64,000 bases of DNA from Panacagrimonas perspica. Its GTDB lineage: Bacteria > Pseudomonadota > Gammaproteobacteria > Nevskiales > Nevskiaceae. A program made the position numbers and the translations under genes. The DNA lies in NCBI RefSeq assembly GCF_004364935.1, contig NZ_SOBT01000008.1, positions 124,001 through 188,000 on the forward strand, in the 5' to 3' direction. Each line of letters starts with the position of its first letter. Position 1 is the stretch's first letter. This document shows, in pieces, positions 1 to 8,345 of this stretch. Below the pieces are notes generated by a model. It saw only the letters and a list, made by a program, of their open reading frames with translations, did no database searches and was not told where the DNA came from.

Positions 1-1553
1 TAACTGAAGGACAGCGTCGGGCCATTGCCGGCGACAACACCGGTTGCGAACGCGCGCAGGCCTGCCGGCGTACCGGTGACCTTGAACGTGAAGTTCATCG
101 AATGACCGCCACACCAGTCCGACTGCGAAGTGCGGGCGCCGATCAGGCTGACGAGGCTGGGCGTATCGATGGTGCCCACACCCGCTGGCATCACCGGCAC
201 ATTCCACGTCAGTTCGGTCCCAGTGGTTGCGTTGGAGACGGCGTTGGCGCCGGTGGTGAAGGCTGTGGACGCCGAGGTGACACCGATCTGCACGGCCAGC
301 GCGCCGCCGGCCTGCGTACGACCCGGGTTGATGCCCGGCAGGCCGCGGAACTGGATGCGCGCCGACGTGAGGGCAACGCCGCGCGGAATCATGACGTTGT
401 CGAAGCGCAGGCCGAACATCTGGTTGGCCGTTTGCGACGTCGTGTAGGTGAGTTGCAGGCGTGGCGCCAAGGTGTTGCTGCCACCCTGGAACGCCTTGAC
501 GGTTCGGCGGGCGGTGCTGGTGCCCTCGGTGGGCAGATCGAGCAGGAACGTCATCGCGTTGCCGTTGACCCAGCCCGCTCGGCCGCGGACGGCTGTCACG
601 ATCGTGCTCAGGTCGGGCGTCTCGATGGACGAATTCGTGGAGGTGCAACGGCCCGCGGCACCGGTGGGCTTCCAGTTCACCGAAGCGGTGGTGCGGGCGC
701 GGTTCCAGACGCCGCTGGTCGTGGTGTCGAACGCGAGCGAGTCGTCGTTGTTCTGGCCGTAGACGACGATGTTGGCGCTCGCATCGGTGGTCTGGTTCGT
801 CACGTCGCAGGTGAAGACGATCTTGGCGCTGGTGACGGTGGCATCGGTGGGCAGCGCAACACCTTCGAAGCGCAGACCCACGTAGCGCGTGGTCTTGTTG
901 GGCGTGCCATCGCCGATACGAGCCAGTTCGATATCGGCGCTCTGGCGGGTGCCTGCTCCGGCATCCGAGTCGACGGCGTTGTCGGAGTACTGTTCGGCCT
1001 CGTTCTTCACCGCGTTGATCACGTACGTGGCCGTGACCGGCGTGGTGGCGCCGCGGCTGCCGACCAGCAAGACCTGGTTGGCGGCCGCAGGACCGAGCGT
1101 CACGGTGGAGCCGTTCTGGTAGGCCTCGCCGCCGCTGCTGGCGGGTGAGTTCGACAGATCGATGGATTCACGCAAGCTCGTATCGACATCGCTCGCGGCC
1201 GCTTCAAGGTCCGCGGTCGGGAACAGGATGGCACCGCCTTCGCTTCCGGACAGGCGCCCGAGCCCGACGTTGATGTTGGCGCCCAGGCTGTTGATCACCA
1301 GCGTGAGCGCATCCTTCATGCGCTGCAGACGGGAAATTCCAACGTCATCGGTATCTGCCATCGAGCCTGACGTGTCCATCAGGAACAGCAGATTCGGACG
1401 CACCACGGAGTCGTCGTCCTGGATGACCACATCCGGGAAGAAGATCTCGGTGTCGTCGGCGACGACCTGTCCCGTTCCCGAACCCAGGACGAGGCCCAGG
1501 ATCAGCGTGGAGAGCCGGATAGCGAGGTTGCGGGAGGGCGAGACGGTATTCAT
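1..1553 (-). CDS. pilY1: PilY1 type IV pilus tip adhesin, N-terminal part (cut by window edge)
   Basis: Last visible gene of the minor pilin operon, 19 nt after pilX. It opens with ATG at 1553 and stays in frame to base 1, giving about 517 residues without the C-terminal beta-propeller, which lies outside. A signal peptide-like stretch (residues 10-32) is followed by a von Willebrand A start with MIDAS motif DTSGSM (60-65). Two homologous modules then follow, about 223-350 and 365-517. Each has a GLRF(E/D)xV...P...TSA core and a later (D/N)WxxG/WVNG...MTF segment, and resembles DNRLRE-type beta-sandwich domains. They interrupt the VWA fold. PilY1 is known to prime pilus assembly with the minor pilins and to act in adhesion and mechanosensing. 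Because it has no stop inside the window, it is easy to miss. Confidence 0.9.
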   Translation of the reverse strand, partial: MNTVSPSRNLAIRLSTLILGLVLGSGTGQVVADDTEIFFPDVVIQDDDSVVRPNLLFLMDTSGSMADTDDVGISRLQRMKDALTLVINSLGANINVGLGRLSGSEGGAILFPTADLEAAASDVDTSLRESIDLSNSPASSGGEAYQNGSTVTLGPAAANQVLLVGSRGATTPVTATYVINAVKNEAEQYSDNAVDSDAGAGTRQSADIELARIGDGTPNKTTRYVGLRFEGVALPTDATVTSAKIVFTCDVTNQTTDASANIVVYGQNNDDSLAFDTTTSGVWNRARTTASVNWKPTGAAGRCTSTNSSIETPDLSTIVTAVRGRAGWVNGNAMTFLLDLPTEGTSTARRTVKAFQGGSNTLAPRLQLTYTTSQTANQMFGLRFDNVMIPRGVALTSARIQFRGLPGINPGRTQAGGALAVQIGVTSASTAFTTGANAVSNATTGTELTWNVPVMPAGVGTIDTPSLVSLIGARTSQSDWCGGHSMNFTFKVTGTPAGLRAFATGVVAGNGPTLSFS

Positions 1554-1572
1554 GGGTTGCGACCTTGCCGAG

Positions 1573-2085
1573 TTACGGCCTGGGTGCGATGCGGGCTAGG
1601 CCCTGTTGGTGATCGGACGCTGCGTTGGTGTTGCGCAGGGTGCTGGTGGCGCGAATCGTGAAGCGATAGGCCGTCGTATCGCCTTTGAGCGAGAAGTTCT
1701 CGAGCGGCGGCCCGCTTCCGTCAGGGTTGTCGGAGGTCAGGAAGGCGACGCTCGTAACCGCGCCGGCCGTGAGGTACGGCGGCACGATATCCACGCTGCG
1801 GGTCGGCCGGCCCGCCAGGTCCGTCGCGTTGACGGCCGCGACCAGAATGTTTGTTTCCCCGGCAGGCGCAGCAACTTCTCCGCGGACTTCGGCCATCACC
1901 CGTCGGATAGCGGACTCCGCGCCCTGAAACGTGACGGTCTTGAACTGATAGTTGGCCGCCTGAAGCGTCTGCGACGAGGTCACGCGGATGGCCGCCAGCC
2001 CCATGATCGTGATGATCACCAGGAAGATCAGGCCGACCGCCAAGGCGACACCGCGCTGAGCCGTCGGAACGGGATATCGCCTCAT
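1573..2085 (-). CDS. pilX: PilX minor pilin
   Basis: 170 residues. The start MRRYPVPTAQRGVALAVGLI is typical of PilX: a short leader, then a hydrophobic helix (about 10-33) that packs into the pilus. The ATG at 2085 overlaps the pilW stop by 4 nt (ATGA), so translation is probably coupled; longer upstream extensions in this frame run antisense to pilW's own reading and are not needed. The C-terminal part is the usual weakly conserved PilX domain. Known role: with FimT/FimU, PilV and PilW it forms the tip complex that starts type IV pilus assembly and carries PilY1. Confidence 0.88.
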   Translation of the reverse strand: MRRYPVPTAQRGVALAVGLIFLVIITIMGLAAIRVTSSQTLQAANYQFKTVTFQGAESAIRRVMAEVRGEVAAPAGETNILVAAVNATDLAGRPTRSVDIVPPYLTAGAVTSVAFLTSDNPDGSGPPLENFSLKGDTTAYRFTIRATSTLRNTNAASDHQQGLARIAPRP

Positions 2086-2921
2086 ATGTTCGTCCGGTTG
2101 CGGATCATGATGGTGGTGACGAAGACCCGGCGTGCGAACAGCCGCTCGTCCAGCGGAGTGGTCGTGATGTCGCTTGCTTGTAGAGGGGCCGCGTCGAGAA
2201 CCGCGTACCACGTCGTGTCCGGGCTTTCGTAAACCGGCTCCTGAGAATTCAGAAGCAGACCCACGCGCACCGCGACGACATTGGGCCAGCCGCCGCCGAC
2301 CTGATCGGCACGACGATAGACGTTCGGCACGAGGTCCTCGTCGGTATCGACTCCGTACAAGATCTGCATGGATTCGACACCGGAGATGATCGGCTGGGGA
2401 TTTGTGAGGTCGCCGTTTCCTAGGCACATCAGGTTGCCATTGGCGACCCAGTAACGATTGATCACGGTGGCTCCCGCTGCAGCTCCGAGACAATCGCGGC
2501 CACTGTTGGCGAAAGTGTTGTTCTCGGTGACTTGGGCCTGAAGACCCGCAGGCACGCCGTCGACATTCACGACGGTTCCGAACGAGTTGTATTGGACTTC
2601 GATCTGGTCGGAGCCGCCCGTGCCGCCATCCGTGGTCTGCACTGTATTGAAGCCGGCCAGCACTCCCGATAACGCCCCGCCAGGACCCTGCTCGCGCGGG
2701 AAGCCCGCCATGCGAATGTCGCGCTGCAGGAAGAACAGCGCGAATCGACCGTTCTCTTGCATGCCGCCGAAGCCGGTTTGCGTCCTGTAAGACTGGCGCC
2801 CGGAAACATAGATCTGGCCCACGACGAGAACCACGACCAGCCCGAGCACCAGGGCAATCATGAGTTCGATAAGCGTGAAGCCCTTGTTGGTCGTCCAGCG
2901 GAAAGGAAGTCGCGCGCTCAT
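2082..2921 (-). CDS. pilW: PilW minor pilin
   Basis: 279 residues with a prepilin site: GFTLIELMIALVLGLVVVL (residues 14-32) gives peptidase cleavage after Gly14, the glutamate at +5 and the hydrophobic helix. The pattern after it (QTGFGGMQENGRFALFFLQRDI at 48-69, in outline) is the PilW family signature and is shared with pseudopilin GspJ. Four-base overlaps with pilV upstream and pilX downstream show a tightly packed operon. Part of the minor pilin tip complex in the inner membrane and periplasm. Confidence 0.9.
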   Translation of the reverse strand: MSARLPFRWTTNKGFTLIELMIALVLGLVVVLVVGQIYVSGRQSYRTQTGFGGMQENGRFALFFLQRDIRMAGFPREQGPGGALSGVLAGFNTVQTTDGGTGGSDQIEVQYNSFGTVVNVDGVPAGLQAQVTENNTFANSGRDCLGAAAGATVINRYWVANGNLMCLGNGDLTNPQPIISGVESMQILYGVDTDEDLVPNVYRRADQVGGGWPNVVAVRVGLLLNSQEPVYESPDTTWYAVLDAAPLQASDITTTPLDERLFARRVFVTTIMIRNRTNI

Positions 2922-3547
2922 GGCTGGATGGTCAGTGCCAAGTCTTGCGTGATCACATCATTTGGATTGTCATCTGGATTAACCACGCTAGAACGATTGC
3001 TGGCGTTTTTTATCTGTTCACTCCAAGTCATGACGACGCGATAGCGGGCACCAGCAGGGCAGGGGGGGGGCACCGCCGCTCCCGGCGTGGTGGCGTCGAG
3101 ACAATCCACCCTCATTCGTCCATTCAGCAGAAGGTTCTGGACGCCGCCGACCCTTCCGCCGGGTGCACTGGCTGCGGCGTATCCGCAGGCCACGATGTAT
3201 TGGTCGTACTGGGCCAAGGCGGCCGTGTCGCAAAGAGCGGGAGTAGGAACGTCGCTCTGCGTGCCACAGATGGTGGTCGGGGCGGTCCCGCATACGACTG
3301 CGGCCGAGTCGAAACCCGTGTAGTCGTTGTTCAGCACCCCGGGGCGGTTCGCATACATCCGCTCGATATAGTCATTGGCGAGCATGACCGCCTGCGATCG
3401 GGCGTATGAATCGAAGTTCTGTCTTACCCCCTGGATCTGCAGCGCGGCAACAGCGAGCAGGCCGATGGCGAGGACGGCGACCGCAATCAGCACTTCGATC
3501 AGGCTGAATCCACGACCTTCCACCGATTGGGCTACGAACGTTTTCAC
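2918..3547 (-). CDS. pilV: PilV minor pilin
   Basis: 209 residues from a GTG start at 3547 that overlaps the fimT stop (GTGA). This start is preferred over an ATG 28 codons upstream, which would overlap fimT deeply and add a non-homologous tail. The prepilin motif GFSLIEVLIAVAVLAIGLLA lies near residue 13, and the following AALQIQGVRQN is typical of PilV. It contains several Cys residues in the middle (VVCGT, ICGT), likely disulfide-bonded in the periplasm. The DNA is somewhat AT-richer near 2940-3020 than its surroundings. Confidence 0.88.
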   Translation of the reverse strand: MKTFVAQSVEGRGFSLIEVLIAVAVLAIGLLAVAALQIQGVRQNFDSYARSQAVMLANDYIERMYANRPGVLNNDYTGFDSAAVVCGTAPTTICGTQSDVPTPALCDTAALAQYDQYIVACGYAAASAPGGRVGGVQNLLLNGRMRVDCLDATTPGAAVPPPCPAGARYRVVMTWSEQIKNASNRSSVVNPDDNPNDVITQDLALTIQP

Positions 3548-4086
3548 GAACAAGTTCCTGCGGTAGGGGGAAGCGAACGACCCGTGACCACCACGACGAT
3601 CTGCCTGGCGACTCGCCTGTGCGTATCGCAAACCGTGAAGGTTCCGTTGAAACCCGGCGACATCCCCTGGTCTGTGAAAGTGATCCTGTCGGCGACGTTG
3701 GTGTTGCCCCGCATCGTGTAGGCCGCTGTCCCGAAGTCGCCTTTTCCGCGCAGCCTCGCTTCACCGGTGTCCGCGGCGCCGTTGCTGTTGGTGTCTTCGA
3801 ACACGAACCACCCGTTTTCCCACCCACCGCCTCCGGTCTCGCATATCCAGCCCGATTCGGCTCCGGACCCGGCGTTCGCACTGCGACAAAGCGTGACCGG
3901 CCGGCCTCGCTTTATGGCCTCGCTTCGCGCAAAAGAAATCGCAGCGACCATTTCATTGGCCCGGCCCGACAGGCGACCATTGCTGACGACGGCGCTGAAA
4001 CTCGGAATGGCAATCGCCAACAGCACCCCCGCGATGGCGACCGTCACCATCATCTCGATCAGCGTGAATGCAAATTGCTTCTTCAT
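3544..4086 (-). CDS. fimT: FimT/FimU (GspH-type) minor pilin, first gene of the operon
   Basis: 180 residues. MKKQFAFTLIEMMVTVAIAG shows a short leader with prepilin cleavage before FTLIE, but Ala precedes Phe in place of the usual Gly, a tolerated though less efficient cleavage residue. The GspH/FimT domain follows, with the pattern AISFARSEAIKRGRPVTLCRS (about 49-69, in outline). Some FimT homologues bind DNA for natural transformation through basic residues near the C-terminus (here HRRVARQ), but that role is inference here. It leads the pilVWXY1 operon. A CRP-like site lies about 120 bp upstream. Confidence 0.87.
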   Translation of the reverse strand: MKKQFAFTLIEMMVTVAIAGVLLAIAIPSFSAVVSNGRLSGRANEMVAAISFARSEAIKRGRPVTLCRSANAGSGAESGWICETGGGGWENGWFVFEDTNSNGAADTGEARLRGKGDFGTAAYTMRGNTNVADRITFTDQGMSPGFNGTFTVCDTHRRVARQIVVVVTGRSLPPTAGTCS

Positions 4087-4204
4087 GACCTTGCAAACTA
4101 CGGGGTGACCACCGGTTCACTTTTCGGATGGGGACCAGTGGTACATGCCGACCGATGAACGGCAAAAAGCCTCCGCTCGTCCGCCGGATGAGCGGGCAAG
4201 GCCA

Positions 4205-4220
4205 TGTGCGACTGATCACA
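4205..4220. promoter_or_regulatory. CRP/Clp/Vfr-type binding site upstream of fimT
   Basis: TGTGC-GACTGA-TCACA matches nine of ten arm positions of the CRP consensus TGTGA-N6-TCACA. The match continues outward (A before, TTT after), as in strong E. coli sites. The site centre is about 127 bp upstream of the fimT start codon and about 140 bp upstream of tRNA-Thr. Clp in Xanthomonas and Vfr in Pseudomonas read this consensus and control pili and virulence. Binding here is inferred. Confidence 0.5.
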
Positions 4221-4313
4221 TTTGCGCCAACCCAGGGAATCTAAGCCGGCGCCCGAGCGGGAGGCGGGTCGGCGGGATGAACGGCCGATTCGAGCCGATC
4301 TCGACGAAGACGA

Positions 4314-4342
4314 TTGTTTGCGACTATTCAAAAACCTATAAT
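4314..4342 (+). promoter_or_regulatory. sigma-70 promoter of the tRNA pair
   Basis: TTGTTT (4314-4319), a 17-bp spacer and a perfect TATAAT (4337-4342). The -10 box ends 9 bp before the first base of tRNA-Thr, as expected for a tRNA promoter. The surrounding A-rich patch contrasts with the GC-rich genome. Confidence 0.6.
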
Positions 4343-4351
4343 CGCGCCCCC

Positions 4352-4427
4352 GCCGGGATAGCTCAGTTGGTAGAGCGGCGCATTCGTAATGCGTAGGTCG
4401 CAGGTTCGATTCCTGTTCCCGGCACCA
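4352..4427 (+). tRNA. tRNA-Thr (anticodon CGT)
   Basis: 76 nt including an encoded CCA. The acceptor stem is GCCGGGA/TCCCGGC. The D arm is GCTC-AGTTGGTA-GAGC. The anticodon stem is GCGCA/TGCGT with loop TTCGTAA (anticodon CGT). The T arm carries GGTTCGATTCC. All canonical pairings are present. Confidence 0.95.
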
Positions 4428-4467
4428 GCTTCAGTCAATACCTTGGTGCTTTTGGCCGTCTTTCCGC

Positions 4468-4555
4468 GGAGAGGTGGCAGAGTGGTCGATTGCGGCGGTC
4501 TTGAAAACCGCTGAACCGCAAGGTTCCGGGGGTTCGAATCCCTCCCTCTCCGCCA
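4468..4555 (+). tRNA. tRNA-Ser (anticodon TGA)
   Basis: 88 nt, class II with a long variable arm. The acceptor is GGAGAGG/CCTCTCC followed by G and an encoded CCA. The anticodon stem is GCGGT/ACCGC with loop CTTGAAA (anticodon TGA). It lies 40 bp after tRNA-Thr and is probably co-transcribed with it. Confidence 0.95.
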
Positions 4556-4633
4556 TCCTTGCCGGGCCCCAGGCACGTTTGATGTCAGTGGGAGGGGTTT
4601 TGGGCGGCGCATCCGTGCCCGGACCCGGAGGGA

Positions 4634-4657
4634 AATCCCTCCCTCTTCGCCAACCTT
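4634..4657 (+). repeat. degenerate copy of the tRNA-Ser 3' end
   Basis: 24 bases that match 22 of 24 with 4537-4560, the T-arm, acceptor 3' strand, CCA and four bases beyond of tRNA-Ser. The two copies lie 97 bp apart. A duplicated tRNA 3' end is what integration of a mobile element at the tRNA leaves behind, but no integrase or cargo remains between the copies. The segment GGAGGG-AAAT-CCCTCC at its left edge can also fold as a hairpin before fba. Confidence 0.6.
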
Positions 4658-4675
4658 CACTGATCGAGGTCCTCG

Positions 4676-5689
4676 ATGAACCAGAACACCCTTCAAGAAA
4701 CCGCCCAGGCCATGGTTGCGCCGGGTCGCGGCCTGCTGGCCGCCGACGAGTCCACCGGCACCATCAAGAAGCGCTTCGACAAGATCGGCGTCGAGAACAC
4801 GGAGCCGAACCGCCAGGCCTACCGTGACCTGCTGTTCACGACGCCGGACTTCGAAAAGCACACGTCGGGCGTGATCCTGTTCGAGGAGACCCTGTTCCAG
4901 TCCAGCCTCGCCGGCCAGCCGTTTCCGAAGCTGCTCGCCTCCAAGGGCGTGATTCCGGGCATCAAGGTGGACGCCGGCGCCAAGCCGCTGCCGTTCGGCA
5001 AGCCTGAAGAAACCATCACCGAGGGCCTCGACGGCCTGCGCGAGCGCCTCGTGAAGTACCGCGAAGCCGGCGCCCGCTTTGCCAAGTGGCGCGCGTTGAT
5101 CACCATCGGCAACGGCGCGCCCAGCTACAACGCGATCCAGTCCAATGCGCACGCGCTCGGCCGCTACGCCGCGCTGTGCCAGGAAGCGGGCATCGTCCCC
5201 ATCGTCGAGCCCGAAGTGCTGATGGACGGCGACAACACCGCCGAGGTCAATGAAGAAGTCACGACCTGGATCCTCAAGGAGACGTTCCAGCAGCTCTATT
5301 TCCAGAACGTGCTGCTGGAAGGAATCATCCTCAAGCCGAACATGATCGTCTCGGGCATCAAGTGCCCGACGCAGGCCGGCGTCGCCGAAGTGGCCGAGCG
5401 CACCCTGCGCGTGCTGCGTCGTTGCGTCCCCAGCGCGGTGCCCGGCATCGCCTTCCTGTCGGGCGGACAGGCGGACGAACTGGCGACAGCCCATCTCGAT
5501 GCGATGAACAAGATCGGCAACCTGCCCTGGAAGCTGACCTTCTCCTACGGCCGCGCGCTGCAGGCGGCGGCGCAGAAGGCCTGGGGCGGCAAGAACGTGG
5601 AAGCCGGCAAGGCTGCCCACCTGCACCGCGCCAGGATGAACGGCCTCGCGGCCCTCGGAAAGTGGGACAAGAGCCTCGAAAAGGCCTGA
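4676..5689 (+). CDS. fba: Fructose-bisphosphate aldolase, class I
   Basis: 337 residues, usual length for class I aldolases of the animal/plant type also found in Xanthomonas. It splits fructose 1,6-bisphosphate into glyceraldehyde 3-phosphate and dihydroxyacetone phosphate (and the reverse) through a Schiff base. The active lysine is K220 in GIILKPNM. Other family motifs are [13 protein letters not shown] (17-29), KVDAGAKPL (97-105) and FLSGGQ. It is cytoplasmic and acts in glycolysis and gluconeogenesis. A strong terminator follows, so it is probably a single-gene unit, perhaps with read-through from the tRNAs. Confidence 0.96.
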   Translation: MNQNTLQETAQAMVAPGRGLLAADESTGTIKKRFDKIGVENTEPNRQAYRDLLFTTPDFEKHTSGVILFEETLFQSSLAGQPFPKLLASKGVIPGIKVDAGAKPLPFGKPEETITEGLDGLRERLVKYREAGARFAKWRALITIGNGAPSYNAIQSNAHALGRYAALCQEAGIVPIVEPEVLMDGDNTAEVNEEVTTWILKETFQQLYFQNVLLEGIILKPNMIVSGIKCPTQAGVAEVAERTLRVLRRCVPSAVPGIAFLSGGQADELATAHLDAMNKIGNLPWKLTFSYGRALQAAAQKAWGGKNVEAGKAAHLHRARMNGLAALGKWDKSLEKA

Positions 5690-5707
5690 TCTCCGCTTCG
5701 CTTTTTC

Positions 5708-5750
5708 AGGCCCGCGTGTCGGCACCCCCGACCCGCGGGCCTTCTCGTTT
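5708..5750 (+). terminator. rho-independent terminator after fba
   Basis: Long stem AGGCCCGCG-T-GTCGG with its complement CCGAC-C-CGCGGGCCT (one mismatch) and loop CACCC, followed by TTCTCGTTT. It lies 18 nt after the fba stop and 20 nt before the next start codon. Confidence 0.75.
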
Positions 5751-5762
5751 CTGGAGGGCGGC

Positions 5763-6554
5763 ATGACGCAGTTGCGCGACAAGGTGGTCTGGATCACCGG
5801 GGCGAGCTCCGGTATCGGCGAGGCGATGGCGATCGAAGCGTCGCGCAAGGGCGCGAAGCTGGTCCTCAGCGCACGTCGCGAGCCGGAGCTGCAGCGCGTG
5901 CGCGCCGCGTGTGCCCATCCGGACCGCGTCGCGATCCTGCCGGTCGACCTGACCGCCTTCGATGCGGACGCGACGGCGTTGGCAGCTGCGTCCTTCTTCG
6001 GCCCGGTGGATCTGCTGGTCAACAATGCCGGCATCTCGCAGCGCGGCCTCGTGCTCGACACCTCGATGGAGGTCTACCGCCGCATCCTGGAGCTCGATTT
6101 CTTCGCCTGCGTGGCGCTGAGCAAGGCCGTGCTGCCCGGCATGGTGGCGCGAAAATCCGGGCACCTGGTCGTGATCAGCTCGGTCGTCGCCTACCTCGGC
6201 ACGCCGTTGCGCTCGGGATACTCGGCGGCCAAGCACGCGCTGCACGGGTTCTACGACGCGGCGCGCGCCGAACTGTGGCGTGACGGCGTGAAGGTCACGC
6301 TGATCTGCCCCGGATTCATCCGCACGCAGGTGTCGGTCAATGCGATCACGGCCGGCGGCGGCTTGCACGGGAAAATGGATCCGGCCACCGAACGCGGCAT
6401 GGCGCCTGACGAATGCGCGCGCCAGACGTGGCGGGCGGTGGAGCGGGATCGTGACGAGGCGTTCGTCGGGACCAAGGAGGCGATGCTGGTGCGCTTGAAG
6501 CGCTACGCGCCGGGCCTCGTGCGATACGCGATCGGTCGAGCCAAGGTGACCTGA
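5763..6554 (+). CDS. Short-chain dehydrogenase/reductase (SDR), DHRS7-like
   Basis: 263 residues, classical SDR. The NAD(P)-binding motif TGASSGIG is at 12-19, NNAG at 87-90, and the catalytic S140, Y153 and K157 (YSAAK) are intact. ARR after the second beta strand (37-39) suggests NADPH preference. The overall pattern (GFYDAARAEL, CPGFIRTQVS) is closest to the DHRS7/SDR34-like group acting on lipids or steroids, but the substrate cannot be read from sequence. It lies alone between the fba terminator and a palindromic element that begins 2 nt after the stop. Confidence 0.85.
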   Translation: MTQLRDKVVWITGASSGIGEAMAIEASRKGAKLVLSARREPELQRVRAACAHPDRVAILPVDLTAFDADATALAAASFFGPVDLLVNNAGISQRGLVLDTSMEVYRRILELDFFACVALSKAVLPGMVARKSGHLVVISSVVAYLGTPLRSGYSAAKHALHGFYDAARAELWRDGVKVTLICPGFIRTQVSVNAITAGGGLHGKMDPATERGMAPDECARQTWRAVERDRDEAFVGTKEAMLVRLKRYAPGLVRYAIGRAKVT

Positions 6555-6556
6555 CC

Positions 6557-6657
6557 GTAGCCCGGGTGCAACCCGGGATTGCCACTCCGACAACCGATGA
6601 AAACTCGGGCTTTGCGTCATCAATTGGAGAGACAACCCCGGGTTGCACCCGGGCTAC
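6557..6657. repeat. GTAGCCCGG palindromic element, copy 1
   Basis: Ends GTAGCCCGGGTGCAACCCGG and CCGGGTTGCACCCGGGCTAC are reverse complements, with core TGCAA/TTGCA. It lies between the convergent SDR and recN stops. Its centre is longer than in other copies. Confidence 0.85.
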
Positions 6658-6662
6658 GGGAT

Positions 6663-8345
6663 CTAGCCCTTCTGCGCCGACTTGAGCAGCTCGCGCGCCA
6701 TCGCCTCGCTCGCGGCGGTCGTGCTCTTGCCGCCGATCATGCGGGCGAGTTCGGTTACGCGGGCCTTCGCGTCGAGTGGCTCCACGTTCGTGTAGGTCTG
6801 GTTTCCCTTCACCGACTTGGCGACCGCCAGGTGCTGCTGCGCGCAGGCCGCGACCTGCCCGAGATGAGTCACGCACAAGACCTGTCGGTGCTTGCCGAGC
6901 GCGCGCAACTGGTTGCCGACCGACTCCGCCACCGCGCCGCCGATGCCGGCATCGACCTCGTCGAAGATCATCGTCGGGGCACCGCCGTCCTGTTGCGCCA
7001 CCACTTGCAACGCGAGCGACACGCGTGACAACTCGCCACCGGAGGCCACTTTCGCCAACGGGCGCGGCGGCTGGCCGGGATTGGCGCTGAAGTCGAAGCA
7101 GAGATCGTCCTCGCCGATCGCGCTCGGGCGTTTGCGATTGGCGGCCTCGATGCGCACTTCGAATCGCGCATTGGGCATGCCCAGCTCGCGGACGCGCGCG
7201 CTCACCGACTCACCGTATCTGGTTGCGCACTTTCGACGCGCCTTGCCGAGCTTCTGCGCGCTGTCGCGATAAGCGCTCAGCACGGCCGCCTGTTTCGCGA
7301 GCAGCACGTCGACGCGCCCGCCGGCCGCTTCGGCTTCGTCGAGTTCAACGCGCAGGGCATCGAGTCGCGACGGCAGTTCCTCGGAACGCACGCGATGCTT
7401 GCGCGCCAGATCGTGGATCGCGGCCATGCGTGCTTCGACTTCGACCAGACGCTGCGGGTCCAGGTCGAGCTTGTCGAGCAGACGACGCAGCGTATCCGCG
7501 GCTTCGCGGACCTGGGTCTGCGCCGATTCGACCAGGGACTCCACGTCGGCGAAGCCGGCGTGCAGCGCGGACAGCGTTCGAAGCGTTCCCAGGCTCGCGG
7601 AGAGCTGGTCGTGCGCCGCACCGTCGCCGCCGTAGAGCTGTTCCTGCACCGCACCGCCGTCCTGCATCAGCCGTCCGCCGTTGGCCAGGCGCTTGTGCTC
7701 GTCGGCGATGTCGCCGACTTCGTTCGGCTTCAGGCCCAGCGCGTCGAGTTCACGAACCTGGTGGCGCAGCAGTTCGATCTGCGCGGGATCGCGCGCAGCA
7801 GCTTGTCGCGTACGCTCGATTTCTTCCTCGAGTGCCTGCCACTCGGCCGCGCGCGCGGCGACTTCGCGCACGAGGTCGGCGAGTCCGCCGTATCCATCAA
7901 GCATCTGGCGCTGCACGTCGGGCAGCCGCAGGCTGTGGCTCTCGTTCTGGCCGTACACATCGATCAGCCGCTCGCCGAGTTCGCGCAGCGAGCCGGCCGC
8001 CACCGCCGTGCCGTTCACGAACGCGCGCGCACGGCCTTCGCTCTGCAGGACGCGTCGCACCAGGCACTGGGTGGGGTCGCTCTCGTCGGTCAGCGCGCTC
8101 TCCTCGAGCCACTGCGCAGCCGAAGAATTCTTCTCGATGCGAAAGCTTGCCGTGATGTCGGCGCGATCGCTGCCGCCACGCACCAGCGCGGGATCGGCAC
8201 GAGTCCCCAGGACCAGTCCCAGGGCATCGATCAGGATCGACTTGCCTGCTCCGGTCTCGCCACTGAGCACGGTGAAACCCGGTTCCAGTTCGAGCGTCAA
8301 CGCCTCGATGGTCGCGAGGTTGCGGATCTGCAACTGTTCGAGCAT
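6663..8345 (-). CDS. recN: DNA repair protein RecN
   Basis: 560 residues, full length. An SMC-like ATPase: Walker A GETGAGKS at 29-36, long central coiled coil, signature ASGGELSR and Walker B MIFDEVDAGIGG in the C-terminal part. RecN acts at double-strand breaks in recombination repair and is usually under LexA control. No LexA-type box was seen here because the gene follows nadK directly: its ATG overlaps the nadK TGA by one base. Confidence 0.96.
   Translation of the reverse strand: MLEQLQIRNLATIEALTLELEPGFTVLSGETGAGKSILIDALGLVLGTRADPALVRGGSDRADITASFRIEKNSSAAQWLEESALTDESDPTQCLVRRVLQSEGRARAFVNGTAVAAGSLRELGERLIDVYGQNESHSLRLPDVQRQMLDGYGGLADLVREVAARAAEWQALEEEIERTRQAAARDPAQIELLRHQVRELDALGLKPNEVGDIADEHKRLANGGRLMQDGGAVQEQLYGGDGAAHDQLSASLGTLRTLSALHAGFADVESLVESAQTQVREAADTLRRLLDKLDLDPQRLVEVEARMAAIHDLARKHRVRSEELPSRLDALRVELDEAEAAGGRVDVLLAKQAAVLSAYRDSAQKLGKARRKCATRYGESVSARVRELGMPNARFEVRIEAANRKRPSAIGEDDLCFDFSANPGQPPRPLAKVASGGELSRVSLALQVVAQQDGGAPTMIFDEVDAGIGGAVAESVGNQLRALGKHRQVLCVTHLGQVAACAQQHLAVAKSVKGNQTYTNVEPLDAKARVTELARMIGGKSTTAASEAMARELLKSAQKG

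Noticed and set aside
4090-4135. Possible sigma-54 site (GG...TTTGCA) before fimT on the minus strand
   Set aside because: The GG and GC pairs are 14 bp apart, not the required 10.
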